A stretch of 64,000 bases of DNA, from contig NZ_JAEOAH010000005.1 in assembly GCF_016612995.1 (NCBI RefSeq), positions 186,001-250,000 of the forward strand, read 5' to 3'. This document shows positions 49,181 to 59,529 of the stretch, piece after piece. How positions within the stretch are numbered: the stretch's first letter is position 1; each line of letters opens with the position of its first letter. Position numbers and translations under genes: made by a program. This stretch comes from Viridibacillus soli (GTDB taxonomy: Bacteria; Bacillota; Bacilli; Bacillales_A; Planococcaceae). The notes beneath the pieces are model-generated. The model saw nothing but the letters and a program-made list of their open reading frames with translations. It had not been told where the DNA came from and did no database searches.

Positions 49181-50151
49181 TTCAAGACCTCCGGAACCAC
49201 TGCGATCAACGCTGCAACTAATGCTGTTAACCAGAAAGTTAGAACGATACGCCATTCAGACCAACCTGATAGCTCGAAATGGTGATGTAGTGGACTCATT
49301 TTAAAAATTCGTTTACCAGTTAATTTAAAGCTTGCCACTTGTAAAATAACGGATAATGTTTCGAGTACAAAGATAATACCAACCAATAATAACAACACTT
49401 CGTGACCAACTAATACAGATAGCATCGCAAGTGCCCCACCTAAAGCAAGTGAACCTGTATCGCCCATAAAAACCTTCGCCGGGTTGGCATTAAACATTAA
49501 GAAACCAAGTAATGCACCTGTTACAGCAAACGCGAAAATGGCGATATCAATTTGATTATTAACAAGTGCTAATACACCAAATGCAGCAAAAGCAATGGAA
49601 GCAGTACCTGATACAAGACCATCTAAACCATCTGTTAAGTTGACCGCATTAGAGAATCCTACTAACCAGAAGATTAAAAATAAAACATAAAAGCCACCTA
49701 ATTCTAAGGCAAAGTTACTAAATGGAAGATGAATTATATTTTGAAAAGCTCCTAAGCCTAATAAGAAATAAGCGGCAATCGAAATAATAATTTGTCCGAT
49801 TAACTTTTGTAACGATGTTAAACCTAGATTACGTTTGAAAATAATTTTAAGACCATCGTCTAAAAAACCGATTAAACCAAAGCCGAATAAGACGAGAATT
49901 AATACAACAGTTTGTGAAGTAAGGGCATCATTTAGATAACCTAACACAATTGTTGTAGCGATAATGGCGAATAAAAATATAACTCCGCCCATCGTTGGTG
50001 TTCCCGCTTTTTTCTGATGTGATTTTGGTCCTTCTTCTCGAATACTTTGACCAAATTTCATTCGACGTAATAACGGAATAACAGCAGGTGCTGTAATAGC
50101 CGTTAAGAAGAATGAAATGGCCAAAACGATTAAAGTTGTTGCAATTGTCAT
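49177..50151 (-). CDS. mraY: Phospho-N-acetylmuramoyl-pentapeptide transferase
   Basis: MraY attaches the UDP-MurNAc-pentapeptide to undecaprenyl phosphate to make lipid I. The 324-residue membrane enzyme has about ten transmembrane segments, GTPTMGGVIFL near residue 50, the catalytic Asp clusters in FLDDGLKIIFKRNLGL and NLTDGLDGL, and GDTGSLALGGAL plus the loop SPLHHHFELSGWSE. In B. subtilis murE precedes mraY; here only 79 bp separate mraY from spoVD. Confidence 0.96.
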   Translation of the reverse strand: MTIATTLIVLAISFFLTAITAPAVIPLLRRMKFGQSIREEGPKSHQKKAGTPTMGGVIFLFAIIATTIVLGYLNDALTSQTVVLILVLFGFGLIGFLDDGLKIIFKRNLGLTSLQKLIGQIIISIAAYFLLGLGAFQNIIHLPFSNFALELGGFYVLFLIFWLVGFSNAVNLTDGLDGLVSGTASIAFAAFGVLALVNNQIDIAIFAFAVTGALLGFLMFNANPAKVFMGDTGSLALGGALAMLSVLVGHEVLLLLVGIIFVLETLSVILQVASFKLTGKRIFKMSPLHHHFELSGWSEWRIVLTFWLTALVAALIAVVPEVLK

Positions 50152-50230
50152 GAAAATTCTCCTTCTAAACCTTCTTTAGTACATGTACTATCATAGTATT
50201 TTCAATTCTATTTTTAAAGACTAACTCACG

Positions 50231-52159
50231 CTATTTTTCTAAATAAACGTGAATTATGCCATCTAGTGCGATTTGTGATTCTGCTTTTGGCAATTGAGAG
50301 GCAATTTTGGAGCCATTTCCATGCCATTCTATACGAAACGGATATTGCATTTTTGTGATATCCTCTTTTTTCTCACCTACCAGATTAGGTACGCGCACTT
50401 TCTCAACATCTCCCCAGCGATAGGGCTTTTCTAATTGTCCCTGACGTTCTTTAATCCCCACTTTTTCATGAACATCCTCAATGATTTGCCCTACAATCGG
50501 TGCTGCTATGACACCACCGAATTGAGTTGCGTTCTTCGGATTATCGATAGCAACATAAACAACGATCTGTGGATCATCTGCTGGTGCGAAGCCAATAAAG
50601 GATACGATGTACTCGCCATCCTTATAACGCCCATCTTCAACTTTTTGAGCCGTCCCTGTTTTACCTCCAATACGAAGGTGATCTCTAAAAGCATTACGAC
50701 CAGAGCCATAAGCGACGACCGATTCCAATGCTTCACGGACTTTTTTAGACGTTTCAGGTTTAATGACTTGGCGTTTCTTTTCAGGCTGATAACTTTTCAA
50801 TACTTTACCCGTATCGGCATCGATTAAATTTTTGACTATATAGGGCTTGTATAGTGTACCCCCATTAATAGCTGCTGCTACTGCCTGGACTTGTTGGATC
50901 GGTGTGACAGAGATGCCCTGACCAAAAGAAGTTGTGGCATGCTCTACAGGACCATATCCCTTTTCGGAAAATAATATCCCTGTAGATTCCCCTGCCATAT
51001 TCGAACCTGTTACTTGGCCAAAGCCAAAATCACGAGTATATTGTTGAAGCTTTTTAGGCCCTATTCTTCTCCCAAGTTCAATAAAGCCTGGGTTACAAGA
51101 GTTCTGAACAACTTCTAAAAAAGTTTCATCTCCATGTCCTCTACGCTGCCAACAACGTAATTTAGCACCTTCCACCATCGAGTAACCTGGATCATAAAAA
51201 TGTTCCTTTTCTAAATCAACTACACCTTCCTCTAAAGCTGCACTTAATGTAATGATTTTAAATGTAGAACCCGGCTCATATGTCATCCACACCGGTAAGT
51301 TTCTGTTATAAATAGTGGAATCGACTTTGGCAAATGCGGAGGGATGGAAGGTTGGGTAAGATGAGAGTGCTAATATTTCGCCCGTTTTTGGATTCATTGC
51401 AATAGCCATAGCTTGATCTGCCTCGTATTTCACCATCGCCTGTGCAAGTTCACGTTCTACGACCTTTTGAACATCGACATCGATAGTTAGTTCCATTGTC
51501 GCTCCGTCTTTCCCTTCCTTCCAACTATCTTGAACATGGGGTAAAGATGCACCTTTTGCATCTGTAAATAGACGGATTGCCGAAGAATTGCCCATTAATA
51601 AATCATTATATTGGTATTCTAAGCCAGCTAAACCTTTGTTATCATAACCTGTGAAACCGATTAACCTAGCAAGTAGTTGATCATACGGATAATAACGTAT
51701 GTAATCCAGCCCAGTATATAGCCCTGGGATATTTTTCTGTTGTATTTTTTCGGCGAGCTCATTAGAAATGTTTTTTGCCTCAGGTGCGATCTTGACGATA
51801 GAGACTCTTTGCGACATCTTTTTTGCCAAAGCTTCTTCATCTACTTTTAATAAATCTGCCAGCTCTTTTGCAGCTTTTTGAGGTTGTTCATTCTGTGCTG
51901 GCACAAAGTAAAGTGTAGGTGCGAGCTTATTACCGACAATCAGCTTGCCATTACGATCCACTATATTCCCTCTTAAACTAGAAACTGGTATTTCCCGATC
52001 CCAGCTTTCCTCGGCCCGTTTTGTCAACAGTTCATGTTGGATAAATTGTACATGTACTAATTTACCAATTAGCATGAGAAATAATACAAGAAAGACAATC
52101 CACATCCATCGCATTCTTTTTTTCGTTCTCTCTGTGGCCCACATTGCTCGACATATCAC
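50231..52159 (-). CDS. spoVD: Class B penicillin-binding protein, SpoVD type
   Basis: SpoVD cross-links the spore cortex together with SpoVE. The roughly 642-residue protein has an N-terminal membrane anchor, a PBP dimer domain, a transpeptidase domain with the catalytic STFK (PGSTFKIITL), SCN (NSCNPGFIEL) and KTGT (IGGKTGTAQKV) motifs, and one C-terminal PASTA domain (VRVPNLVGEKKEDI). The start is uncertain. GTG at 52159 has a weak ribosome site and ATG at 52144 is a plausible alternative. Confidence 0.88.
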   Translation of the reverse strand: MICRAMWATERTKKRMRWMWIVFLVLFLMLIGKLVHVQFIQHELLTKRAEESWDREIPVSSLRGNIVDRNGKLIVGNKLAPTLYFVPAQNEQPQKAAKELADLLKVDEEALAKKMSQRVSIVKIAPEAKNISNELAEKIQQKNIPGLYTGLDYIRYYPYDQLLARLIGFTGYDNKGLAGLEYQYNDLLMGNSSAIRLFTDAKGASLPHVQDSWKEGKDGATMELTIDVDVQKVVERELAQAMVKYEADQAMAIAMNPKTGEILALSSYPTFHPSAFAKVDSTIYNRNLPVWMTYEPGSTFKIITLSAALEEGVVDLEKEHFYDPGYSMVEGAKLRCWQRRGHGDETFLEVVQNSCNPGFIELGRRIGPKKLQQYTRDFGFGQVTGSNMAGESTGILFSEKGYGPVEHATTSFGQGISVTPIQQVQAVAAAINGGTLYKPYIVKNLIDADTGKVLKSYQPEKKRQVIKPETSKKVREALESVVAYGSGRNAFRDHLRIGGKTGTAQKVEDGRYKDGEYIVSFIGFAPADDPQIVVYVAIDNPKNATQFGGVIAAPIVGQIIEDVHEKVGIKERQGQLEKPYRWGDVEKVRVPNLVGEKKEDITKMQYPFRIEWHGNGSKIASQLPKAESQIALDGIIHVYLEK

Positions 52160-52227
52160 ACCTTTTTTTCTTACAAAGTATGATATGACAAGCAGTACTA
52201 TTCAAATTCTTTCAGAAATCACTTGAA

Positions 52228-54399
52228 CTATTTATAATAATCCTCTGGTTTTTTCAATTTCAAACCGATTTTTTTGTTAGCATTTAGTGTTGTACCAGCT
52301 TTAATACTTTGCTTTTGCACGTACCCTTCACCTTTCATTTCTATATTGGCACCAGATATTGTTTGATACGTTAAGACGTCGCGGAGTGACCATCCTGTGA
52401 AATCAGGTATTTTCGACTCTCCATCCGTTTTCAAGAACACAGTACCACCTGATAGTACTTTGGATTTTTCTGCAGGGTATTGCGCTGTTATTTTATCACC
52501 ATTACCTATGATGACCATTTGAACATTTTTTGTTGCAAAATCTTCTGCAACATCTTCAACAAGCTGCCCTTTATAATTGTCCATCGTTTTGGATTTTATT
52601 TTTTTGTTTTTCTCAGGCTTAATGTTTAAATATTTCAAGCTACTTTCCATAACTGTATTAAAAACGGCTGCTGTTGGCTCGGAGCCCGCTTGTGTTACAG
52701 AAAGTTTTGGCTTTTCTACAGCAATATATATGACCAGCTGTGGGTCATCTACAGGAGCCATTCCTAAAAATGAATATAGGAATTGATTTTTCCCCCAATA
52801 GTAACCACCAGATGCGTTCGGAATTTGTGCAGTACCTGTTTTACCTGACACTTCATATTCCTTACTCGCAAAGCTTTGACCTGTTCCTTTTTCACCTGTA
52901 ATAGTGGTTGCTAAGATTTCTCTAACTTCTTTTGCCGTTTTTGCTGAAATAGGCTTACCTTTAATTATTGGCTTATTCTCTTTGACGATTTTTTTCGTAT
53001 TTGGATTCACAATTTTATCTATTACATACGGTTGCATCATTTTACCATCGTTTGCAACAGCAGTAAGGGCTTGAATCAATTGAATAGGAGTTACTGTAGA
53101 ACCTTGCCCATAAGTTGTTGTGACTCGGTTTATCGGCCATTTATCTAAAATTTGTCCGGTAGCCTCATTTGGTAGATCAATACCTGTTTTTTCACCAAAA
53201 CCAAATTTTTTCATATAAGAAACAAAAGTATCATCACCAACTAGTTTTAATAAATGAGCCATACCTACGTTTGATGAACGTTGGATTCCTTCTAAATACG
53301 AAATTGGCCCCCAACCTACTTGGTTACTATCTCGAATTGTTCGATCAAGTACCGTATATTGACCTGATTGAAAAAAAGCATTTGGATGCCATTTACCTTC
53401 TTCAACCGCAGTTGCTAACGTAAATGTTTTCATTGTAGAACCTGGCTCTATCGTCAACTCTGTCAATTGGTTTAACCAGCTATTTTCAAGTCCAGAACCA
53501 TCTTGTGGATTATAAGTTGGTCTTTGTGAGACAGCAAGAATTTCACCCGTTTTCGGATTTGCAACAACTGCTACCATCGAGTCAGGATTATACTTCTTAT
53601 ATACTTTGGACATTGAATCTTCTAAAAAGTTCTGAATCGTTTTATCAATTGTTAAATAAACATCATTACCATTTTGGGCAGGTTTGACCATTTTATTACT
53701 ATTTGGTAATAAATACCCCCACACATCACTTTTATAATTGACACTACCATTTGTACCTGATAATTCTTTGTTATAAATGGATTCCAGCCCCATTTTTCCA
53801 ACGGTTTTTGAATCTCCGTCTTCCTGAGTCTCCCTTTGTGCTAAGCCAATTAAGTTTGATGCAAAAATGCCATTTGGATAAAATCGCTTCGTATTTTCCA
53901 CAAAATTAATACCAGGAAGCTTTTCATTACTTAGTTTTTCCATTGTGCCATGGTTAATATTGCGGCCAGCAGCGCCAAATTCTACTTGCCGCAGTAAATT
54001 CCCCTGCGCATTTTTCTCTTTGGTATTTAACTTCTTCAATATATCTTCTTCACTCATAGAAATATATTTTGCTAATATTTTTGCAGTCTTCTCTTTATCT
54101 TCTACATGCATTAGGTTTTTTGTGCCTTCAGAAGCATCTGGACTAATAACAGCTACTAAACGATAGTTAATTGTATCCTTGGCAATAGTCTGTCCTTGGC
54201 GATCAAGGATATTCCCTCGATTCGCTGTAATTACTTTGGACTTTTCATATTTTGCTGCAGCTTTTGCAGCTAATACTTGCCCCTCTACTTGTCCAGAAGC
54301 TTGGATGATAAATATGCGTAAAAACATAGCAAAAAAGAGCCCTCCATAAACGATTAACATTAGAAAGGCTCCCCATTGAAATCGAAACTTTCTCTTCAT
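52228..54399 (-). CDS. pbpB: Class B penicillin-binding protein PBP2B
   Basis: PBP2B cross-links septal peptidoglycan in vegetative division. The 723-residue protein has an N-terminal anchor, a dimer domain, a transpeptidase domain (STMK in PGSTMKTFTLA, SSN in SSNVGMAHL, KTGT in SGKTGTAQIP) and two C-terminal PASTA repeats. Its start overlaps the ftsL stop by 4 bp, as in B. subtilis. Confidence 0.93.
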   Translation of the reverse strand: MKRKFRFQWGAFLMLIVYGGLFFAMFLRIFIIQASGQVEGQVLAAKAAAKYEKSKVITANRGNILDRQGQTIAKDTINYRLVAVISPDASEGTKNLMHVEDKEKTAKILAKYISMSEEDILKKLNTKEKNAQGNLLRQVEFGAAGRNINHGTMEKLSNEKLPGINFVENTKRFYPNGIFASNLIGLAQRETQEDGDSKTVGKMGLESIYNKELSGTNGSVNYKSDVWGYLLPNSNKMVKPAQNGNDVYLTIDKTIQNFLEDSMSKVYKKYNPDSMVAVVANPKTGEILAVSQRPTYNPQDGSGLENSWLNQLTELTIEPGSTMKTFTLATAVEEGKWHPNAFFQSGQYTVLDRTIRDSNQVGWGPISYLEGIQRSSNVGMAHLLKLVGDDTFVSYMKKFGFGEKTGIDLPNEATGQILDKWPINRVTTTYGQGSTVTPIQLIQALTAVANDGKMMQPYVIDKIVNPNTKKIVKENKPIIKGKPISAKTAKEVREILATTITGEKGTGQSFASKEYEVSGKTGTAQIPNASGGYYWGKNQFLYSFLGMAPVDDPQLVIYIAVEKPKLSVTQAGSEPTAAVFNTVMESSLKYLNIKPEKNKKIKSKTMDNYKGQLVEDVAEDFATKNVQMVIIGNGDKITAQYPAEKSKVLSGGTVFLKTDGESKIPDFTGWSLRDVLTYQTISGANIEMKGEGYVQKQSIKAGTTLNANKKIGLKLKKPEDYYK

Positions 54400-54773
54400 T
54401 GTCCAGTCACTACTTTCACGTTTTTTTCGTTTAGCTTCAAGCCTAAATCCTTCGCTTTATTCCAAATACGTTCATATGTAGAGAGTTCACTCACTTCGAT
54501 GGACAATTCCGCATTTTGTTTCTTCGTTTCATCAATTTTCTTTTCAATTTTTTGAATCTCTATAGATGTCGTATTAAGCGCAGATTGAGTATTTAAATTC
54601 ATAACTGCCATTAACGCGATTGCTGTAACCATGGCCACAAGGAGAAATTTTTCCCCCTTAGATAATATTCTTTTGGAAGGACTGATTTTTGGCTGCTGGA
54701 CGGTCCTCTCCGGTACTTTTGGCTGTGGCTGCTGGATGTACGTTTGCTGTTGTTGCCGATTAAGCAGTGCCAT
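54396..54773 (-). CDS. ftsL: Cell-division protein FtsL
   Basis: FtsL joins DivIB and DivIC at the septum. The 125-residue protein has a long cytoplasmic Gln/Pro-rich tail (residues 1-38), one transmembrane segment (LLVAMVTAIALMAVMNL) and a short external leucine-zipper-like coiled coil (IEIQKIEKKIDETKKQNAEL). It lies between rsmH and pbpB, 4 bp after rsmH. Confidence 0.9.
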   Translation of the reverse strand: MALLNRQQQQTYIQQPQPKVPERTVQQPKISPSKRILSKGEKFLLVAMVTAIALMAVMNLNTQSALNTTSIEIQKIEKKIDETKKQNAELSIEVSELSTYERIWNKAKDLGLKLNEKNVKVVTGQ

Positions 54774-54777
54774 TTAA

Positions 54778-55725
54778 TCACTTCCCTTTTTCTTTTATTT
54801 TTTCTGCGATTCGTAATTTTGCTGAGCGAGCACGATTATTTTCTTCAAGCTCTTGTTCAGAAGGTAGTATTGGTTTACGTGTAACGAGTTTTATTCCTGG
54901 TGCTAATTCAGGCGGAATAACAGGTAAACCTGGTGGTAATTCAGGTAATGAAGATGCTTCTTTGAAAATCGTTTTACATAATCGGTCTTCTAATGAATGG
55001 AAAGTAATCACACTAACTCGTCCACCTACATTAATGACTTCTAGTGCTTGCAGTAGCGAATCCTCCGCAGCTCCTAGCTCATCATTTACCGCAATACGGA
55101 TTGCTTGGAATACACGTTTTGCTGGATGTCCACCTTTACGTCTTGCTGCAGCTGGAATCCCTTCTTTTATTAAGTCTACTAATTCACCAGTCGTTGCAAT
55201 TGGGCTTGTCTTTCTAGCTTCTTCAATTTTTCTGGCGATTTGTTTTGAAAATTTTTCCTCACCGTAACGGTAGAAAATACGAATAAGGTCTCCGTAAGAC
55301 CATTCGTTGACAACATGAAATGCGGAAAGTTCAGCAGTTGTATCCATTCTCATATCAAGTGGCGCATCTTGATGATAACTAAAGCCGCGTTCTGCATTGT
55401 CTAATTGAGGAGATGATACGCCTAAATCATATAAAATCCCGTCAACTTTACTTATTCCTAATGCTTCTAGTTCTTCCTTTAAATAACGGAAGTTCGAATG
55501 TACGAACGTTATCTTATCTAAATATGGTGCTAATCTTTCTTTAGCATTTTCAATGGCTGTTGTATCCTGATCGAAGCAAATAAGTCTACCTTCTGACGAT
55601 AATTGACTAACTAAATATTCACTGTGACCAGCGCCACCTAAAGTACAATCTACATAAATGCCGTCAGGACGAACATTCAGTCCATCAACGGTTTCTTTCA
55701 ATAATACAGTCGTATGATTAAACAA
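54778..55725 (-). CDS. rsmH: 16S rRNA m4C1402 methyltransferase
   Basis: RsmH N4-methylates C1402 of 16S rRNA near the decoding site. The 315-residue enzyme begins [15 protein letters not shown] and shows the SAM-binding [13 protein letters not shown] near residues 27-39, [12 protein letters not shown] and the family tail [14 protein letters not shown]. It follows mraZ by 23 bp. Confidence 0.96.
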   Translation of the reverse strand: MFNHTTVLLKETVDGLNVRPDGIYVDCTLGGAGHSEYLVSQLSSEGRLICFDQDTTAIENAKERLAPYLDKITFVHSNFRYLKEELEALGISKVDGILYDLGVSSPQLDNAERGFSYHQDAPLDMRMDTTAELSAFHVVNEWSYGDLIRIFYRYGEEKFSKQIARKIEEARKTSPIATTGELVDLIKEGIPAAARRKGGHPAKRVFQAIRIAVNDELGAAEDSLLQALEVINVGGRVSVITFHSLEDRLCKTIFKEASSLPELPPGLPVIPPELAPGIKLVTRKPILPSEQELEENNRARSAKLRIAEKIKEKGK

Positions 55726-55748
55726 GGTTTGTCCCTCCTAGTTGTTTG

Positions 55749-56180
55749 TTATATATCAAAATCAATCATATTCTCAGCGATATCATTGAAGGATTCTTCG
55801 GACTCAGCAAAATAATTTTGCCAAGCCTCCTTGGACCAAATTTCAATACGATTAGAAACACCGAGCACTACACAATCCTTTTGAACATTAGCGTGTGTTA
55901 GTAAGTTACTTGGGATATTAATACGGCCTTGCTTGTCGACTTCTACCTCTGTTGCTCCTGAAAAGAAGAAACGAGTAAAAGCTCTAGCATCCTTCTTTGT
56001 GACAGGTAGTTGCTTTAGCTTTTCTTCCAGCTTGCGCCACTCTAAAATAGGATACCCGAATAAACAATTATCCAGTCCTCGAGTAATAACAAAGCCTTCC
56101 GCAAGATGTTCACGGAATTTAGCAGGTATAATCAAGCGGCCCTTCGCATCAATGCTATGTTGATACTCTCCCATGAACAT
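55749..56180 (-). CDS. mraZ: Transcriptional regulator MraZ
   Basis: MraZ is an AbrB-like DNA-binding protein that controls the dcw promoter. The 143-residue product begins [24 protein letters not shown] and contains a second AbrB-like half ([15 protein letters not shown]), with CLFGYP between. The ATG at 56180 gives the same length as in B. subtilis. The frame continues upstream through non-coding DNA. The 300 bp upstream carry only a terminator hairpin and promoter-like AT stretches. Confidence 0.95.
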   Translation of the reverse strand: MFMGEYQHSIDAKGRLIIPAKFREHLAEGFVITRGLDNCLFGYPILEWRKLEEKLKQLPVTKKDARAFTRFFFSGATEVEVDKQGRINIPSNLLTHANVQKDCVVLGVSNRIEIWSKEAWQNYFAESEESFNDIAENMIDFDI

Positions 56181-56401
56181 ACTTCTCACCCCACTATATG
56201 AAATTAATGTACCACATCCCCCCACATTCCACCACTAATTCCTTGTAATTTGAGGTCGTTTCCGTTAAAATGCGTAAATCGTCCTTATTGACATCATTTT
56301 TTCCACTAAATTATGCCTTTCCTCTTACAAATCTACTTTTTTCGCATTATTATTTCCGTAATTCCATTATAAAAAAATAGCATTTATTTGATTTTAATAA
56401 C

Positions 56402-56437
56402 AAAAAAAAGCTATCTCAATTGAGATAGCTTTTTCGT
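56402..56437. terminator. Terminator after bshC
   Basis: A 15-bp perfect palindrome (AAAAAGCTATCTCAA and its complement) with flanking A and T runs lies between bshC and mraZ. It acts at least on the minus strand and perhaps both ways. Confidence 0.8.
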
Positions 56438-56526
56438 CCTAAAAATAAGGTCTATTCATTTCAGTTTTTTTGTAAAAAAACTATAATTCCCCACTCCTAT
56501 ATTATACCAAAACCCAATATCTAGAT

Positions 56527-58143
56527 TTATAAATAAATTGCTTTATGCAATTCATTCACTTCTAGTGGTAACTGTAAAATATCTTCAATCAATGTCATGC
56601 CATATTCATTCATAAATTGGAATGGATTAAATATACGTTCCTGTAAACTACCTTCTGGAATCAGCTGTCCATCCATCTCGTTGAACTTGCGAATAGCTAC
56701 ATCATGCTGAAGTAATACTTCCGCTTCTATTTTATGTAGCAAAAAGTCTAATTGGCTGTCATGGATACCCAGGTTTTTATTCACTAGTTTATCTAGTTGA
56801 ATATGATTGTTATGCAAATGCTGTTGTAATGCGGCATATTGCTGCTGTAGCAAGTCCTTCGTATTTTTGATAGCATCTTTTGCATTGTCATCATATACTT
56901 TCGCTTTAAATGCTTGTTGCATATTTGCTACTTTGCCACTTAAAGCATCCGCTATTGTTACATCATGTTCTTCTAATAAATGCGCAACTTGACGATTAAT
57001 AATTGTCATATTCATACGTGGTACAAAAACGGGTACCTTCATACCAAGTAATTCGAACGCGTCTTTTAATGTAGACCAATAAGCAAGCTCACCAGGTCCA
57101 CCTACAAAAGCAAGGACCGGGAATACCATATCTTGCATAAGCGGTCTTGTCACCACATTATTGCTTAAACAGGCAGATTGCTCTGTTGCAAGCTGTAGCA
57201 TTTCTGCTTTCGTAAACTGAACATTCGCCATATCGTTGACGAATTTGCCTTCCTGACGTTCTAATAAGAAGCGTTCTCCCTCTCTAACATAGAAAAGATT
57301 GGCATTTTCTTTCGTCGCACCTATTGGCGTACCATAACCATTTTCCGTCAATAGCGCCTCGCGGTTGGATACAACCTTTGCAATATCTTCAGAGTAATTG
57401 ATTAACTTTTCGAAATAAGGGGCCTCATATGCGCGAAGTTTCGGATCTGCCGCATCTAATAGTAGTAAGCCTTCTTCTTTAAATAACCAATGCATTAGCT
57501 GAACGAAAAAGTCTGTATATGTATGGCTTTTCACAACTAGGGCATCAATTTTCACTATTAACTCTTCTGTATATGCTGTTTCACCGTATTGTTGGAATAC
57601 ATTTTTAATAAATTTTCGTGTATCTTCAATATCCAAGGCTGTAGCTGATGCCATTGTTTTTTTCTTTGAACGTTCTGGATGAATATGCTTTTGCAAGCGA
57701 CCGTTTAGCGCTGTAAATGTATGGTTTATTTCATCAATATCATGGTCTTCACCAGCAATCCAAAATACCGGAACAACTGGGATACCTAGTTTTGCACGCT
57801 GTTCTCTAGCTAATAGTAAAACGGAGATGGCTTTATGAACCGAATATAAAGGCCCAGTTAATAAACCTGCTTGTTGCCCACCGACAACAACAACTGCATT
57901 TTGCTCTAATTCTTGTAAATGCATTTCCACTTTTGCCGATTTCTCAAGTGGCGCCATAAATTCGCGGATGACTGTGACAAGCTCCGGTCGACGAATGGGA
58001 TGATTTTCTAAATCCTTTAAACGTTTTCCAAAAGATTGACTTTCATTTGCATAATGAAAGAATGATAAGATTGTTGATTTTTGATTACGATAATCTACCA
58101 ATAATTGATTCGTTACCGGTACATCAATTTGCTCCAGTTTCAT
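56527..58143 (-). CDS. bshC: Putative cysteine ligase BshC (bacillithiol biosynthesis)
   Basis: BshC adds cysteine to GlcN-malate in the last step of bacillithiol synthesis. The 538-residue protein has the family opening (MKLEQIDVP, QSFGKRLKDL), the nucleotide-binding fold pattern VVVGGQQAGLLTGPLYSVHKA near residues 92-112, FWIAGEDHDIDEINH and a long C-terminal helical part. The gene lies between the dcw cluster and panE, its usual place in Bacillales. Confidence 0.93.
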   Translation of the reverse strand: MKLEQIDVPVTNQLLVDYRNQKSTILSFFHYANESQSFGKRLKDLENHPIRRPELVTVIREFMAPLEKSAKVEMHLQELEQNAVVVVGGQQAGLLTGPLYSVHKAISVLLLAREQRAKLGIPVVPVFWIAGEDHDIDEINHTFTALNGRLQKHIHPERSKKKTMASATALDIEDTRKFIKNVFQQYGETAYTEELIVKIDALVVKSHTYTDFFVQLMHWLFKEEGLLLLDAADPKLRAYEAPYFEKLINYSEDIAKVVSNREALLTENGYGTPIGATKENANLFYVREGERFLLERQEGKFVNDMANVQFTKAEMLQLATEQSACLSNNVVTRPLMQDMVFPVLAFVGGPGELAYWSTLKDAFELLGMKVPVFVPRMNMTIINRQVAHLLEEHDVTIADALSGKVANMQQAFKAKVYDDNAKDAIKNTKDLLQQQYAALQQHLHNNHIQLDKLVNKNLGIHDSQLDFLLHKIEAEVLLQHDVAIRKFNEMDGQLIPEGSLQERIFNPFQFMNEYGMTLIEDILQLPLEVNELHKAIYL

Positions 58144-58234
58144 ATTAGTATAAACTCCTCTTTATTGTTAACTACAACCGAGTATAGCATTTAAGCCTAT
58201 TAGATTGAAAAAAATACGCTCGGTTCATCGTCAC

Positions 58235-58615
58235 TTACAAAATGATTCGTTGGACGATGGTAGTTGACCAAATAACTACATATGTAATGGTTAATGCCAA
58301 AAATAAAAAACGCCAAATTTTTCGGAATAACGGTAGAACTTCAATCTCTTTCGTTGTGCGCCATTCAATGATTGTGAAAATGATGGCAATCACCACCGCA
58401 ACGATGAAAGTGATAAAACCAATATCATAGCCCCATAAAAACTGAACTGATTCCGGTACTGAAAAAAACAATAAAAATGTCGTTAGATCTGCTGCTCTAC
58501 CAAATACTTTTGGACTTTTCTTCGACAGCTTTCTAAACAGAGAATAAATAAGCGTAAATAAGATAATCGGGCATAATAAAATTACTTGTAAAATAATTGA
58601 CCATATATAAATCAA
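58235..58615 (-). CDS. DUF3397 membrane protein
   Basis: This 126-residue protein has four hydrophobic segments (residues 5-25, 41-55, 63-82, 99-120) and matches the DUF3397 family. No function is established. It overlaps panE by 4 bp, so the two are coexpressed. The 90 bp before bshC hold nothing notable. Confidence 0.8.
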   Translation of the reverse strand: MIYIWSIILQVILLCPIILFTLIYSLFRKLSKKSPKVFGRAADLTTFLLFFSVPESVQFLWGYDIGFITFIVAVVIAIIFTIIEWRTTKEIEVLPLFRKIWRFLFLALTITYVVIWSTTIVQRIIL

Positions 58616-59514
58616 CTTTCCGCACCACCTTGTTGCATTGCAATTAATAATGAATGAAGTGTCGCTAATATTGGCATTTCATGATTGCGCGTTTGAGCCA
58701 TCTGTAATATACCACCGACAATCGTATCCACTTCCATCAGTCTTCCGTTCAAACGATCTGCAAGCATAGAAGATGTATTTGTTGCTGTTTTTTTGCATAA
58801 AGCGATGACATCCTCAAATGGCAGCTGATCTTGTTGTTCTGGAAATGCTGTCATGATTTCTTTATATAATTGCTCTATTAATAAAAAACTATGCTTATTC
58901 GTTATAAGGGCACCGTTTTTCACATTTAGTATAGTCGTCATTGGGTTTATAAGGCAATTCAATAGTGCTTTACGTGTTAACATTTGCTCTGCATTTTCCG
59001 CCCATTCCATCGGCAGCTTATCCTTGGATAGCTGTAACAACGGCTCAAACAGCTGTCCATTCCCTATACCTAGAGCTATTTTCATCTTACCAACCCCACG
59101 GTGTGCAACGCTTGAATCTGATAGTTTTTCTGCACCGAATTCTACTGAGCTAAAGGCAATGTGCTCCTGATGCAATTGTTTTGCAAATTGCAAATGCATC
59201 ACGCCATTTTGTATAAATAGTAATGGCGTACTTTTTGGTAACGATTGAAATAACGATTGTAAACCTGCTAGATGATGATACTTCACCGCAATAATCCACA
59301 ATGCATCTGTTGGAAATTCTTTAAAATCCTGTGAAACTTTTATGTATGTCTGGTGCGATTTTTGCAAGACATCGATTTGCTGTAGCCCCTTGTCATTTAG
59401 CTCGCGTGCTTGAGATTCTCGGTGAACAAGTATATGTATTTGAGTGTGGTCTTTTTGTAGCAAGGATGCTAGCAACAAACCAACTGCTCCTCCACCTACA
59501 ACGACGATTTGCAT
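58612..59514 (-). CDS. panE: 2-Dehydropantoate 2-reductase
   Basis: PanE reduces ketopantoate to pantoate with NADPH in the vitamin B5 pathway. The 300-residue protein starts MQIVVVGGGAVGLLLASLL (GxGxxG Rossmann motif) and has LWIIAVKYHHLAGL and the conserved helical C-domain with KALLNCLINPMTTI. The ATG at 59514 follows AAAGGGGA; an upstream in-frame codon precedes that site. Confidence 0.93.
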   Translation of the reverse strand: MQIVVVGGGAVGLLLASLLQKDHTQIHILVHRESQARELNDKGLQQIDVLQKSHQTYIKVSQDFKEFPTDALWIIAVKYHHLAGLQSLFQSLPKSTPLLFIQNGVMHLQFAKQLHQEHIAFSSVEFGAEKLSDSSVAHRGVGKMKIALGIGNGQLFEPLLQLSKDKLPMEWAENAEQMLTRKALLNCLINPMTTILNVKNGALITNKHSFLLIEQLYKEIMTAFPEQQDQLPFEDVIALCKKTATNTSSMLADRLNGRLMEVDTIVGGILQMAQTRNHEMPILATLHSLLIAMQQGGAES

Positions 59515-59529
59515 AACGATATCCCCTTT

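Noticed and set aside
53169-53423. 84-codon plus-strand frame inside pbpB
   Set aside because: Antisense to the transpeptidase domain of pbpB; no independent evidence for a gene.
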